Origin: Protonemura montana
Lineage: Eukaryota > Arthropoda > Insecta > Plecoptera > Nemouridae
Reading direction: 5' to 3'
NCBI GenBank assembly: GCA_947568835.1
Contig: OX387604.1
Coordinates: 14,971,076-15,035,075, forward strand
DNA: 64,000 nucleotides
Shown here: positions 39,563-51,890 of the stretch, one piece after another
Numbering within the stretch: the first letter of the stretch is position 1
Layout: each line of letters starts with the position of its first letter
Translations under genes and position numbers: made by a program
The notes under the pieces: model-generated
The model's database searches: none
Seen by the model: the letters and a program-made list of their open reading frames with translations, nothing else
What the model was told of the DNA's origin: nothing

Positions 39563-42500
39563 GTCTGCTAGAAAACGCCACTACAATTACACGAATTGTC
39601 GTGGTTTGTGCAGAGCTGCGCTGCTAGGGAGGAGAAAGAAGGCTGTGTGTGTTTGTAGTTGCTCATTTGGTCTCGATTGTGGGTGGTGGGAGGGAGGGGG
39701 AGGGCAAAAAAAATGGGAAGCAAATCTTGGGGGTACCTTGCAGTTTTTTTCCTCTTTTTCTTTGGCAGAGATAGATCCAACAAAAGGTGACATGTAACTC
39801 TTTAATACACCCATTGTTATTAAAAATGCAATCATAGAGCTACATTTATTTGTGATATGTAATCTCACTGACATTTGTGTTGGCAGCAAATGCCTCTTAG
39901 CAATTAAAGTTAAATTTTATTTGTTTATTACAGTTGACCCTACCACTGGCGATAAAATTTGTAGCCTGTGATCGAAAAAACTGGTATGTAAAAGCATAAA
40001 ATTAGGACTAGGTTTTGTTATAAGTAACCCTTGTTTTTTTTAATTTATTTGTTTTTTTATTAATTAAAGTTGTATGCTGTTTTAGTTTCATATTCAGTTT
40101 AATAATGCGAAAAGGTTTCTTTAAAAAATTGCATACACCTAAAAGTATTAGCATCTGTCAGTAACTTAAAATCTATGATATTTTGTTGTAAAGCTTGCAG
40201 AGTGGGGCCTGTACTTATGCCATTAGTAGAAACCCCTCCAAGCACAGGTGTTGAGTTTATCTAGTACATGTAAGTGCACTAGTAGTTCTTTGCAACAAGC
40301 GCACATACATATTCAAATTAAACTATGTGCTGTTTGAACTCTACAACTTTGTTCAGAAATGCTTATAACTATAGGCGAAAGTACGGGCCCAAGGACAACT
40401 AGATAGTTGCCAGCTTTGCTCCTTCTATAAACGTTAGACTTCTAACTGAACATAATCTTTATTCTATGGTTTAGATCTGATACTGGAACAATTTCCAGTT
40501 ATTTAACCAATTAATGTTAATTTACAACTTCATGTTTTTCTTTTTATTAGTTCACAAACAATCATATTCGTCGTATTAATTTCAAAAGACATAGGCTTGA
40601 GGAATTGCTTTTTATATTGGACACCATTTAGCCAGCTGTGCTGGAAGAAACCAGAAACACACAGAATTAACGTGACAGAACACTGCCCTGGACCAAACAC
40701 AGTTTTGGGTATCCTATAAATACGCCAGACTTTTCACAAGGCGGGTTTTCTGCACCCCTGGCTCTGTTCCTTTACTCTCTGTGCTGCCTGGTAATTTTGT
40801 CAGAGTTTTGGGCCATCGTATTCTTAATAACCCCTGTTTGTGATGGAAACTTCATCAGGGCGTCTTATTATTTTGGTTATGGTCAAAATTTTGGACAGAT
40901 TGCGGTAGGTTTTTGTGGAGAGAGATGCCAGAATGGTAAGGGTTGAGAAAGATAACCTGACAAATAGTTTTGTTTTCCTGTCAATTGAAATATCCTTGGT
41001 TGTTGGAAAAACTTTCCATTTCCCTTGTTAATGTTCTGATTTCTGTTAGGCTGACATAAGGCACTAGTGGTTCTACAATTTTTCCAATACTCTGGTCTTG
41101 CATCGTCAAATTTCAATTTGAAAAAGTAATTTGTTATAAAAAAGTAGTTTTTGCATTTCAACCGAAATTTTGTAGTTTGCCTTAGGATTTCCAGCTTTTG
41201 TCCTAGGTATATTTTTCAAGGGACCAGGTAAATGATCAAAAATGCTGGTGTGCTGCAAAGCTCTACTAGCAAGCCAATCCAACAATTTGGCGATTCATCC
41301 AACAGAATCGAATCATTTGAGCAGCCATACATGATCAAGCAATACATGACTTATCCACAGTGACTTCCCAAATTACTTACCCATTATAACAAATAATGAT
41401 ATTTGTTAGGTTAGCTGTTGCCTAATTTCAGAGAAACATATTGCCCTGCATCCTTATCTTCTAGTCTCCAACAAATTGCAGACTTGTCGATGATAAGCCG
41501 GATGTTTCATTACCTGTACATTGCTGGCCATTTACTTGGCGATAAGTAATGCCTGATTCTCAATCTTAATTCATTTGAAATCATGAATTTGTTCTTGTGG
41601 GAGAGAATCAATTATGGGAAAAATTATGGCCTTAAATCAGTGGTTGGAAATATGTCGAAATATTTTTTTTATGATGATGGTGAATTAAAAACTGAGTAAA
41701 ATGCCAGTACTGCATTGCCAAGCGAAAAGGTGTGGCAAGGCAGCACGAATGAGTGTGCTAAGCTGCATTTTCTTTTTGGTAAAGATTTGATGATAATAAT
41801 TAGCAATTTACTGATAAGATTAGTGATGCATGGTATTGTTAATCGAAGAACATTTTCAAACAAGCTTGAGCACTTTTTAACGTTATATAAGGCGGAATTG
41901 GAAAAAATTGTTTGCGGGCATGTTCTGTACTTGTCTTCTCTGTCATTCAAATGTAAATAATTTGATGCTCAAATTGTATATTTCGTTAACACTCGTTCCA
42001 AATTCTTTGAGTGGCACAACATATGTGTTTTAGCCACAGCACCAAAATCTAAAGTACCATCTAACTTTACCCTGGGGCCTTTTTCTCTTTGTACATTTCT
42101 GCATTACAGAATGTGTTTCGTATGTAAATCAGTAAATTACACACATCTCTGTACTATTTCATAAGGTAACGGTTCCCGTTCCATGGGGTGAATTTGAAAA
42201 ATAGGTACTGGCTGCAGTCATCATTTTTTGTAATGACACGATGCCGGAACTAAAGTAAAATAATCTAAGTAATAACAATTGTTTGGTGATTAATTTTTCC
42301 CAATTTTTTTTTCCTTACTGCATTTTCCTAATCCTATTTACAAGAAGAATATGTAATTATTTGAAAGTTGTGAAAGAATTGAACGAGATATTGGAGACTT
42401 GTTGTTGACAACGGTGTAGATGAACGAGTAGATAAAATAGCAGACTGGCTATGAACGAAAATTTGTGTGACATCTTACCTGAAGTTGGTGACATGCCCTA

Positions 42501-44369
42501 GCAACAATCTATTACCTGTTGGTTCATTTGGGCTTAAAACCTCATATACTTACTGGTAAGGATTATCTTGTCAGTGCAGCTACCAAGCACTGATTTTCTA
42601 CAAAAATTTGGCTTTTAAAACCCAAATAGTGGCTCACATTTTTGCAGGTACAACAGTTCTTTCTGCGGTTGCCAGTGAAATATGCAATTAAAAGTGAAGA
42701 AAAAGGAAATATGGATACAATTCTTGTGAAATAAAGTCTCAAATTAGGAACATTTTTTTGAGATTGTGCTCTCGTTGCAATCGCAAGAGAATTGTTGCGG
42801 ACTGCATGTTTGCTCTTGGTCGTGTGCCTAAGTGAATTTGCTTGGTACTTGTCAGCAATGTCTGCTTGGCCCAGCTGGTTTCATGTGGTCAGTTACTGTA
42901 GCAAAGAGAAATCAGCTCCCGGATCGAACGGTTCTATTTGGTAAAAGCGGTAAAAGATATGAAATGGGAACCCAGGTGTTTGACAAACCACAGTAGTTAG
43001 CTTGTCATATCTGCATGCAGCCCTTGCAGCATTGGTGAAGTAATGGGAGTGTTTTCTCCAAGGGAGGGTTTTCTCGTTTTATTCCTGGAGACTCACCTGG
43101 GCTCAGGTTTAATAAAAGCTAATTCGTTGAACTTTTTTACCAAAATATTGGTCTTACTGGTACCTACTCCCACTTATTTTTTAGTATTTATTTATTTTGA
43201 ATTGAAATTCGTACGGTACACCTATTTCCTAGCTATAAATCAAGTCAAGGTTCCAGTGATACAACTAGATACAACTAGTAAACTCCATCAAGATGAAGTG
43301 GAAGAAACTCATCCAGGATATACAATTATTTTTCTGTAAGGAATATTGCTAGCCCATTTTTGAAGGCAGGGCAATCTTTGGCATCTAAGCACTATTATTT
43401 GTTCTTGCGGCACCATAGGGTGCAAATGTGAAGTAAACAAGATGTAGGTCAAGAAGGTGGAACAAAAGCGCATCCATGCGATTTACATACTCCACTGAAG
43501 ACTGGTTAGAAAGCTTTGTAGTCCACGAGGCTGGCTATTTAGTTACAGAGGCTGGGTAACAGTGGCATCATGACATTACCCGCTGTGTTGGAGAGGGACA
43601 CCTACTCAACCTGAAAATGAAATTTTAATGAGTCCGTGAAAGATTTCTATGAACAAACCAGAAAGTATCAAACAAAAATAAACTGAGTTATAACCATGAA
43701 ATAAGTGCTCCCAATTTAAGGTAGTTTTTAACCTACCTTGGTCATATTTGTAACTTATAAAGAATAAGAATGAGATTTTTTTTTTTCATTCATTTATTTG
43801 TTTGGTAACAGTTCATTATAAAAATTGTTCAACTCTGTGAACGCAGTCATATTTAAACAATTAATTTGTATGAAACTGATAATTTTTCGAGTTACTTCTT
43901 GTTTGTTTGACATTCTTCATGGGATTGAAATGCACCGTACTGGAGGAGGTTATGCTTCAAATTTACTCTGCTAGAGCGCTGTCAGGTGGAAGCTCAAAAA
44001 ATATTTCCATTGCTTTAAAAACTGCTCTGTGATGAAGCTACCCTGCACTTCTTGCTACCGTTTGTCGATCCACTATGATAAGTTTAGGGTAGTCATGTGC
44101 CAACATGCAGGCTGCCATTTTATTTCCATGTTATAAGTAACTTAGTGTGATGCTAAAATGAACTGGAAAGAGACTTTCGTTTTTTACGTAAACGCTTTTA
44201 AATTCATATGCATTGCATGATACTGAAGCCACCGCTTGAAGTGCCGCCACAATGTCAAATGGCCTACCCACAATGCAGCGCGGCTTCATTGTATACTTCC
44301 GTTCCATGCTGTTCATTGCCGGTGCGATCGGTGCAACCGGTGGGACGAAGGTGCGACTCATTGTTTTTA
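39563..44369. other. Siah 3' flank and spacer; no gene seen
   Basis: The left part must contain the 3' untranslated region of Siah. Beyond it the sequence is AT-rich, with overlapping short open frames on both strands (for example 41669-41960) that show no family motif. I recognise no RNA gene or intact mobile element. An in-frame run of upstream codons before PSMG1 (from 44208) is probably its 5' leader. Confidence 0.4.
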
Positions 44370-44372
44370 ATG

Positions 44373-47300
44373 ATGGCATCGTTCTTTGGAGAAGTTATTG
44401 GGGCAAAATCTAGAGCTTTTTGCGATTCTGACGACGACTTGGAAGCTGATGTTAAGGACCCGGAATTCAAAGTGACATTCATCAATAAAGCCGAAGGAGA
44501 GCCCTCGTTCGACAATAAGCTATTCATTGTTGTTCATGGACCATTGCCTGGAGGTAAGCTGTATGTTGATATAGTCTGCTTTGAACTAGGGGTTTCGCCC
44601 CTAGGCGCACACCATGTTAAGTGTTTCGCACGCAACATGTTTCGCACCAAATGAGTTTGAAACGTACATTTTATCGCAAAGTTGAGGTATCTGTAAATTT
44701 TTTTTTATTTATTTATTTATTTTCCATGAAACATTTTGTTACAATGTTGAACGGATTAGCGCCCTCTTAATAATAAAAATACAATAAAATACAGAATTTA
44801 AATATGTACAGTAAAATCACAAATAATTATTTGTAGTCAAAAATTAATTTAAACTATAAAAACAATTTGTAACTAAGAATTTATGTAGAGCTGATTTGAA
44901 CTGGGATAGCGAGTCACTTGATTTAAAATGTTCGGGTAGCTTGTTAAAAATGGTAGGGCAAGCTCCACCGATCTGTTTTATGAACTTAGTCGTTCTGTAT
45001 TTATTAATAGATAAGTTATGTGGGTGCCTGGTATCGTGATCGTGTATATCCCTATTTAAAATAAAATCAGACTTGTTTTTGTATACAAATAATGCGCAGT
45101 CATAAATATACTGGGAAAATAGAGTTAAAACATTATATTTGATAAAAAATTTGCGTACACTGGTTCGACCTCTGACTCTGGCTACAATTCTGATGGCTTT
45201 CTTTTGGATTTTGAAAATACTTTGAGCAAGTGTTGAGTTCCCCCAAAACATTAAACCATACTTCATAACAGAGTGGAAGTAGGCGTGATAAACCATAAGT
45301 ACCGTCTCAAAGTTAGCTAGGGTGGCTATTTTCCTGAGAGCATAACAGGCTACAGTTAACTTAGGAGAAAGCATGACAATATGATGGTGCCACTTGAAAT
45401 GTTGATCAATTTGAATGCCCAAAAACTTTGTGATAGCTACCATTTCGAAACAATTGCTAAAATGCTTACGGTTATCTCTGTCGTTAGTAAATAAAATACA
45501 TTTAGATTTGGAGTTATTAAGAACCAATTTGTTAGCAAGAAACCAGACATTAAGCCTGGAGATAGCATTACTCATACGAGTATCTAGTTCCTCAAAAGTA
45601 TCACCAACAACGACTACACTAGTGTCGTCAGCAAATAAAACCAAACTTCCTTCAGGAAAACCTTCAGGTAGATCATTAATGTAGAATAGAAATAGCAAAG
45701 GACCTAAGATGGAGCCTTGGGGTACACCAAGCACGACTCGTCTGGCTGGAGATTGGTATTCCACATCATTTCGTTCAATCCTAACCCTCTGTATCCTTCC
45801 AGAAAGGTACGACTTCAGCCAGTTCAAACAATTTCCTCGAATACCATAGTAGTCAAGTTTGCTAAGAAGAATTGAATGGTTAACACAGTCGAAAGCCTTC
45901 GAAAGGTCACAAAAAATTCCACCAACCCTTTTTTTGGAGTCGAGGGCTAAGTTGATTTGGTTTAACAGATAACAAACAGATAACAAATAATCCATCTGTA
46001 GTCCAAAAGTCGCCCCAAAATCTACATAGATGTTAACAAAGTTTATTTCTTAATTTTGAGGTGTTAACGACGCACTGTTTTGACATCTGGCCATGCGGCA
46101 CTGGTCTAATGGCGGCGGTGAATGAGTGGATGATATTGAGGATGATGATGAACCTAGCATAAAAGGGAGGAGGGGAAACTTGGTGCCGGCACGTAGCCTA
46201 CTCCTGTCGAAGAGCACCAAGTGGATCACCGGCTTAACGTCCCTTCCAAAGGACGGTACAACTCGAACAGCAGGATTCCTCCACAAATCTATGCTGTCGA
46301 GAGGTTGATAAGCAAGGCGAATGAAGTTGCTGTACTAACTTTCATCCCTCTAACCTCTCTCCTGAACAGAACTGGTCATGTGTATGATGGTCACCCATCC
46401 AATACCTGACTCAGCGCAGTGTTGCTTAACTTCGGTGATCGAACGAGAACCGGTGTTTCTAACATGCCAAACCGTTCGATAACGAAGATGATGGAAAAGG
46501 TTTACAAATTAAGCCAAGAATTAGCCCAAAAAGTAAAAAAATGACCAAAATGATAGCCTTGAATAGGCCCAAACTTTCCCCCACCTGCGTCGAAGCCTTG
46601 AGATAGAACTGTAAACTGTCCAATCCAATCCTTCGCAAAATGTTTTGGAAGTAAATCGCACAAAATGGAGAAACCTTTACGAACTGCACTTGTCAAATGT
46701 GCCCAAAATCAAAGATACCCCTTAATATTAATAATATTAACTGTGTATTTACGAGTAGAGTACAGAATGATGTTGATGGTTGGGACTCTGGCCCAGCTCC
46801 GCCTTGTCCCAACAGGTATATAAGCACTTTGTTATTAGTAGCATGGTCAGCAATAACATTGGCCTGAGACGTGTAAGGTGCGTAGTGCACCTTGCAGTGG
46901 CGTGCCATAGGGACCTGATGTGGCAGGCAGGTGACAGTGATATCTGTTACACAAATATGTATAGGTAGAGTAGACTAGGTACTTAACCCCCCAGGCACCC
47001 TCTGGGCATGGCGTCTATGACAAGGGGCTTTGCCCTCTGTCTATGGCATACACCATGTAAAGTGCCGTGCACGAAAAGTATTGTGCATCAAATTCAGCAA
47101 ACTTCTCAAGTTTAAAAAATATAATATAAAATCTGAGGCACTCGATCAAGAGAAGAAAACAATATTTTAGTTTTTTGGATTGCTCGGTTCAGTTTTTTTT
47201 TTTTTTTATTTGCAACTAATATGAAATTGTGCACAAAGAAAGAAAAAAAAATGTGTCAAAGTCAAAATTGCCCAAATTCCACCCCCTAACAGAACCCAAA

Positions 47301-48156
47301 ATTTGCCTGCAGGTGTCAAAACCTATACTACGCAAAGCATAACGTCAATTCCAAGACGCTCCAAACATTTTCAGAAGAATATTTCAAAACTGTAGAAACG
47401 CATAATGACGAAATATTTTGAGTTTTTGCGACATACTGGTGTATTAATATAAGTAGATAGATAGAAAGATAGATGAATGGATAGCTAGATAGATAGATAG
47501 GTGGTTATGAACTGGTGGCTTAAAAATGTTCTTGTCTAGGGTTTGCTGAAACATGCCTACTCGGTGATGCAGTTCTCGTGGCAGAAGTCAACGACCTGAC
47601 TGCAAATGCCAGTGGGACAACTCCACGGGACTATGAAGATGACCTCATGGCGCGAAAAAAAACCCAAAGGCCCACGAAGTTATATGCACTGAAAGAATCT
47701 GTGATCATTTGTGTATGTAGTCCAGACCTCACAGTAGAACAAGCTCATTTTTTTACTGAATGCCTCAGCTGCTGGATGGTAAAATCAGAAAACGTAATCA
47801 TCCTGACATGTGAATTCAAGATATCCCTGAAGATAGATGAAAAAATAAATTCTAACGCTTTTTTGCGAGAATTGAGAAGTGGATGCTACCAGGGACCAAA
47901 GCTATCCAAAACTCTTGAGGTACCAAATTTGATAAAAGGAATTCCTGCCGGAATATTAACATATTGTCACATCTTCAAAGTTCCTGGTGTCATGTACATT
48001 GTGTACGCAGATAGTTTTATTGCCGACTCGATTACTACCCAGCCTTTGGTGGAGGTCTTTTCTAAGCTGGAAATCAAGCTAATGGGGAAAGATACACCCT
48101 CTTTCACAAAGCGAACATATTATGGTACTGAAGTTGAGTCCAATTTGTATATGTAG
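44373..48156 (+). CDS. PSMG1: Proteasome assembly chaperone 1 (PSMG1/PAC1)
   Basis: Two exons, 44373-44553 and 47540-48156, join in phase to give 798 bases, 265 residues plus stop (human PSMG1 has 288). PAC1 pairs with PAC2 and scaffolds assembly of the alpha ring of the 20S proteasome in the cytosol. The N-terminus MASFFGEVIGA matches the family's MAxxFFGEV. The C-terminal half contains PNLIKGIPAGILTYCHIFKV, aligning with the human PNIVHDLPAAVLSYCQVWKI block, and the protein ends ESNLYM against human QSNIYT. The ATG immediately before (44370) would add one Met. A longer in-frame extension from 44208 was rejected because the family begins at this Met. The 3-kb intron carries a LINE and a 5S-derived SINE, both antisense to the gene. 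The middle region is diverged but the ends make the call solid. Confidence 0.9.
44700..46010 (-). mobile_element. 5'-truncated LINE with reverse transcriptase (Jockey/CR1-like), in PSMG1 intron
   Basis: A minus-strand frame of 383 codons (45995-44844) encodes the later part of a non-LTR reverse transcriptase. It has the palm motif DLSKAFDCVNHSILLSKL, then GVPQGSILGPLLFLFYINDL and the catalytic FADDT box. The typical LINE C-terminal region follows, ending near PTIFNKLPEHFKSSDS. The frame starts inside the RT domain, so endonuclease and ORF1 are missing: the usual 5' truncation of LINE insertions. The 3' end has a tail of AAATA repeats and A's (plus-strand T/ATTT run at 44699-44723). The frame is uninterrupted, suggesting a fairly recent insertion. 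Its clade is a guess from motif style. Confidence 0.85.
46045..46470 (-). mobile_element. 5S rRNA-derived SINE (copy A), in PSMG1 intron
   Basis: On the minus strand the first about 81 bases (46469-46389) read as 5S rRNA: CATGTTAGAAACACCGGTTC, CGATCACCGAAGTTAAGCAA and GTATTGGATGGGTGACC. These include equivalents of the 5S internal promoter A-box and C-box. A body unrelated to 5S follows, sharing TAGAGGGATGAAAGTTAGTA, AACCTCTCGACAGCATAGAT and GACCAGTGCCGC with the copies at 51891, 56809 and 51631. It ends in AACAGTGCGTCGTTAACACC plus an A-rich tail. This is the organisation of SINE3-class elements. It lies next to the LINE; both are antisense to PSMG1. Confidence 0.8.
47450..47512 (+). repeat. 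GATA-type microsatellite
   Basis: Imperfect TAGA/GATA tetranucleotide repeats just before the second PSMG1 exon. Confidence 0.8.
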
Positions 48157-48217
48157 AGTCAAACATTCTGAACCTTTACTCTTAGCATCGTATGCATGTA
48201 ATTGAGATGATGAACAA

Positions 48218-48228
48218 AATAAAATAAA
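48218..48228 (+). terminator. Poly(A) signal(s) of PSMG1
   Basis: Two overlapping AATAAA hexamers about 60 bases after the stop codon. Confidence 0.6.
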
Positions 48229-49200
48229 ACTAAAATGAATCTGCTATTTTGTAATAAATTCCTTCAAATTATTTTGAACTAGGGAGGAGGAAAATTGAAA
48301 CTTCCCAAATCAAGAAGATGTGTAGTCCAACCACCCCTCTTTAATATTTAAGAATCCTCTTTTACCCATAAATTTTATCTCATTGTGATAAACTGCTTGA
48401 AGCCAGCCACTACCTGCCTCCTCTGGTCTAGTCTCCTTTTTGTGAAAAATTTTTGGCCAGACAGGGCTTCAAAAAGTACTATGTTTTGGACTTAGGATGA
48501 CAAAAATAAACCGCATCTCAATGAAAAAAGTTTCCTTCCTTGCTCTTCACCAGTTCATTTATCAGTCTTTTGCATGCTTACCTGTAAAAATATCATAAAA
48601 TGTAATAGAAAATAGAGTGGCTGGCCACAGTAAAGAACCATGAAGTGAAAAGCGTGGGAGTTGTAATATTACAGTGTTAAATCGGTTACATGGGTAGCTG
48701 AGATAGTGTGGCTAGCTTGGGGTCATCTTCATCTTGGGCTCCTTAGAGCGGGCCTTCGGCCCTCCAGCCCGCGTGGCTATGATGGTTTCTACCTTGAGAA
48801 TGGTACATGCTGCCTCAGAGGCCTTGTGACACTTGCCATGAAAATAACAAAGTACGTTAGCTATGCCTCGAACAGAGCTGCAGTTTACTTCATAACAATC
48901 AGTGGGTCAGATAAACTCCCTTATGAGCAGCAGCTGGCTTCTGTGAAAAATACATAATATTTACATAGAAACATGTGAAATGGCAATGGAACTACTCACT
49001 GAAGGGTGTTCTGGACCATTCTGGCACAGATAGGTCACTCAGTGCAATTAGAACCCAAGTTTGGCTGCCATTTTTACGAGGCCATAAGTACAGGGGATGT
49101 AAGCAGTCACCATTCTACAACAAATAGTTGTTTAAAAGCCACTCGGTCAGACACTCATGTCAATGTTACACCCGAAATTTCTCCAGCCCCCCAGCTTACA
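48229..49200. other. Spacer; no gene seen
   Basis: No supported coding region. A plus-strand frame at 48706-48957 opens on an inverted repeat (GCGGGCCTTCGGCCCTCCAGCCCGC near 48749-48773 contains a small hairpin) and shows no family motif. Confidence 0.35.
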
Positions 49201-49213
49201 GCTGCTAGATAAC

Positions 49214-49327
49214 CTAATTGGCCTTCACTCTCATGTTCTCGGTCAACATCTTGGCAAAGTGTTCAAATGTGGTGGCAAAGTTCTTGATGGTAAACTGCTC
49301 CTCCAGACCCAGTGTGGTGTCACTGAA
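49214..49327 (-). pseudogene. Coding-looking fragment of unknown origin
   Basis: On the minus strand 37 codons read as protein-like sequence with good codon bias: TLGLEEQFTIKNFATTFEHF then AKMLTENMRVKAN and a stop. Immediately upstream in frame is a stop, but an AG (AATTCAG ending at 49325) could serve as a splice acceptor. No other exon was found, so this may be the end of an unrecognised gene or a gene fragment. The protein is not recognised. Confidence 0.25.
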
Positions 49328-49574
49328 TTAAGCTAACTGCCAAGTTCGGTCTCCGGCACTAACACCGGGCCCAAAGCAGCTATGTCTATGTGATGTCTTG
49401 CAGGGCTGACAACAAGGATTTATTTTGCTGCTGGCCATGCATAGATTGTCGTGCAAGGAGCCCATTCTGGTGACCATGGTTGTGCCTTACAACTGAAGGT
49501 AATTTACACATTGAAAAGTGAACTATTTTAGTGTGGACTATGTGGGCAATGGAGAAGATGGTGGCCTAGATTTG

Positions 49575-49985
49575 TTAAGGAAATGTTTGAAAGAGCTGAT
49601 ACTGGCTGAGTGAGGTGTGCAGAATGTTGGTATACAGAGGTTGCATCTGTTGTGACAGTAGGGCATCTTTGAGGAAGGGGGTAAGGATGGCTTGGGTGGG
49701 CCTAGGAAGTGGTTGGTGATGGTGTCGAATGGCTACAGATGAGTACCTCGGTGGAGAGCCGTAGCCAGCCTCTATGGGGCAACCAGGGGGGAGACAAGTT
49801 TCTATGTGGATCTTGGGATGCAGGTAGATCATGGGTTGGGGTGTGTGGTCTTGTCGAGGGAGAGAATTTCAATAAATTTCTTGGTAGAGTTTTAAAGAGA
49901 ACCTAAGATTCACAGACGACTTTGTCATAATCTGGACACACGGCCCAAATGAACTCGATCCATTCCTCAACGATTAATATGATGC
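49575..49985. mobile_element. Penelope-like element fragments, in opposite orientations
   Basis: On the minus strand (49832-49575) the open frame resembles the Penelope-like RT region, with YLHPKIHIETCLPPGCPIEA, GSPPRYSS and LYTNILHTS. On the plus strand from about 49910, RFTDDFVIIWTHGPNELDPF matches the YxDD box region of the same family. The two pieces face opposite directions, so the copy is rearranged or two copies adjoin. It is fragmentary and old; no intact element is present. Confidence 0.55.
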
Positions 49986-51214
49986 CCACTGTCAAGGTCC
50001 TAGTATGAAAACAGATATTTTCCTTCACAACCTCTTTCTTTGTGAATACATATTTAGTGCAAAAAACTTATCGCGCTCGACTAGGGGGAGTCCAGGGGGT
50101 GATGCCGGTGATCGGTGGACTCAGGGGTTGTTAATTAGTATTAATTTGTAATTAATAGTATAGTTATAGTAAAGTTATTTATAGGATACGGGCATTTTCA
50201 AGATCTAGGTCCAACAGATTTTGGTTGTAGCCTTTTTCTTAGTTGGTAATAACTAATAAGATCTTCAAACTTACAAAACTTTTATCCCAACAGATTAAAG
50301 AGTTGATAGAACTGGTGAGAGGCGTAATCTTTGAGCCTCATTTTTTCAATAAAACCACCCATGTGGTGATGTAGAATAGTGTGCACCAGACTAAAAAAGT
50401 CTTGATGGCTATTGCAAGCGGTGCGTGGCTGATAAAAATGGCTTGGGTAGTAGGTTGCAATGAATTGCGTTCTCTACTTCTACCAGTGAGTCATCTTTTT
50501 GCATGAACTCAGCTAGGTTGGGCTATCGACGCGTGCACCATTTGGCGGCAAAGAGCCTTGGAGATTAATCAATTTATTCTGTTTTGACTTTTTTTGCTTG
50601 TTTTATGTTGATTGTATTTGGTATAAATTGGTAACCACTCTGTGCACTTGAGGAGAGAGAAATACACTATAATGTCTAGTTGTGCCTACATGTTGTGATT
50701 TTTGGAGCTGAGAAATTCCTTTGAACTACTCTCCCCCCTTTCCCTCCCCCCAACACCCGACTCATTTGAGCCTCATTATAACCAATCCATATTAATTTAC
50801 ATGCGTTTTTCAACGTTTTCAGCCTAATTTATTGAAGTTTTCAAATGGCAGCTTGCAAGCTCAAGCTTGTATTCCTGGCTAGATTTGTCTTAGTAAAGTG
50901 TACTAAACACATGTATTAAAAACAAAATAATTTCTGTAGCCCTATCAACATAGCAGAGTTTATGACAACCTTTATGAAATCCTTTTTTGTCCTATCGTGG
51001 GTTATGCACGGTGTGTTGTGGAATGTTTGCAGATGGACTTTGTGTAGCTGTTCAAAACGGTAGATGGGCCGCGTAGGTCCAGGATCTTGGCAACATGGCT
51101 CTTTGCCCAATCTGCCTTTTTGGCAAGCCCCCATACACCGGAAAACCGGAAGAAAACGATTCAAGGTGATTCGTAACAATTGAAAACTAAGTGTAGTTTC
51201 TATTATTTAGCTGG

Positions 51215-51385
51215 GGGGTGCAGTGAGGGTATGCTGGGTATGCGGCACAACCTTGTAGTGGGTATGCGGAGCATACTCTTAGGTTACCAAGGTGTTTCCA
51301 AAACAAAGCCGGAGAATACTCAACTACGAGTGGTTTAGTTAGTTACTTAAACTGGTATTTAACCCCACTGCACTCTACTAATATT
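51215..51385 (-). repeat. Short dispersed element, about 160 bp (copy 2 of 2)
   Basis: Reverse-complement partner of 3173-3335; see the shared motifs ACACCTTGGTAACC and ACTCGTAGTTGA. It carries an additional internal GGTATGCGG-type repetition. Confidence 0.45.
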
Positions 51386-51630
51386 TAGTGTGGTCAAAAA
51401 TGCGTGGCAAATGCAATTTTCTCTAATTTACTGATGCATGACCTGCAAACAGTGTGGATATGAGATTAATTCAGAATATTATTTGTAATAGCAGCCTTCT
51501 GTACAATTTTGACACTGTTCACACATTTTGAGGAATTTCATCTAGATATTTCCTACGTGCAAGATACCTATATGTTGATACTGGAAGTCAATCAAGCTGT
51601 TGACCGAGGCTAACTAGAATGATGAGTGGT

Positions 51631-51726
51631 TATTGGGGTTTAAAGATGCACTGTTAAAACATCTGGCCATTTGGCACTGGTCTAATGGCGTTGGTGTGAT
51701 GAGGATGATTTTTGAACCTAACATGG
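51631..51726 (-). mobile_element. 5S-derived SINE, 3' fragment (copy D)
   Basis: Minus-strand reading gives the family's 3' end (CGCCATTAGACCAGTGCC, AGATGTTTTAACAGTGC, AAACCCCAATAA). Copy B, 165 bases to the right, is in the opposite orientation and ends in the same AAACCCCAATAA, so the two form an inverted pair. Confidence 0.6.
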
Positions 51727-51890
51727 CTAACTAGAAACAAGTTACATGGGTAATCCTACCTATATTCGAGGGTTAATTTTCAAAGAAAAATGTTTGTACT
51801 AAATCTGCACCACAGTGTGGGGCAGAATTCTTCAAATCTATGGGCCTCCATGCAGTGTACATAATACCAGATAGTACAACTGAACGATGT

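Noticed and set aside
44208-44372. N-terminal extension of PSMG1 from an upstream in-frame ATG
   Set aside because: The PSMG1 family begins at M-A-x-FFGEV, and the extension is Cys/Ser-rich without similarity. It is more likely untranslated leader.
46389-46469. Genuine 5S rRNA gene
   Set aside because: Only the middle of 5S is present, it is fused to a repeat body shared with other copies, and the 3' third of 5S is missing.
50916-51179. 87-codon minus-strand frame with Cys-rich segment
   Set aside because: No recognisable domain or splice context; a transposon remnant is possible but cannot be supported.
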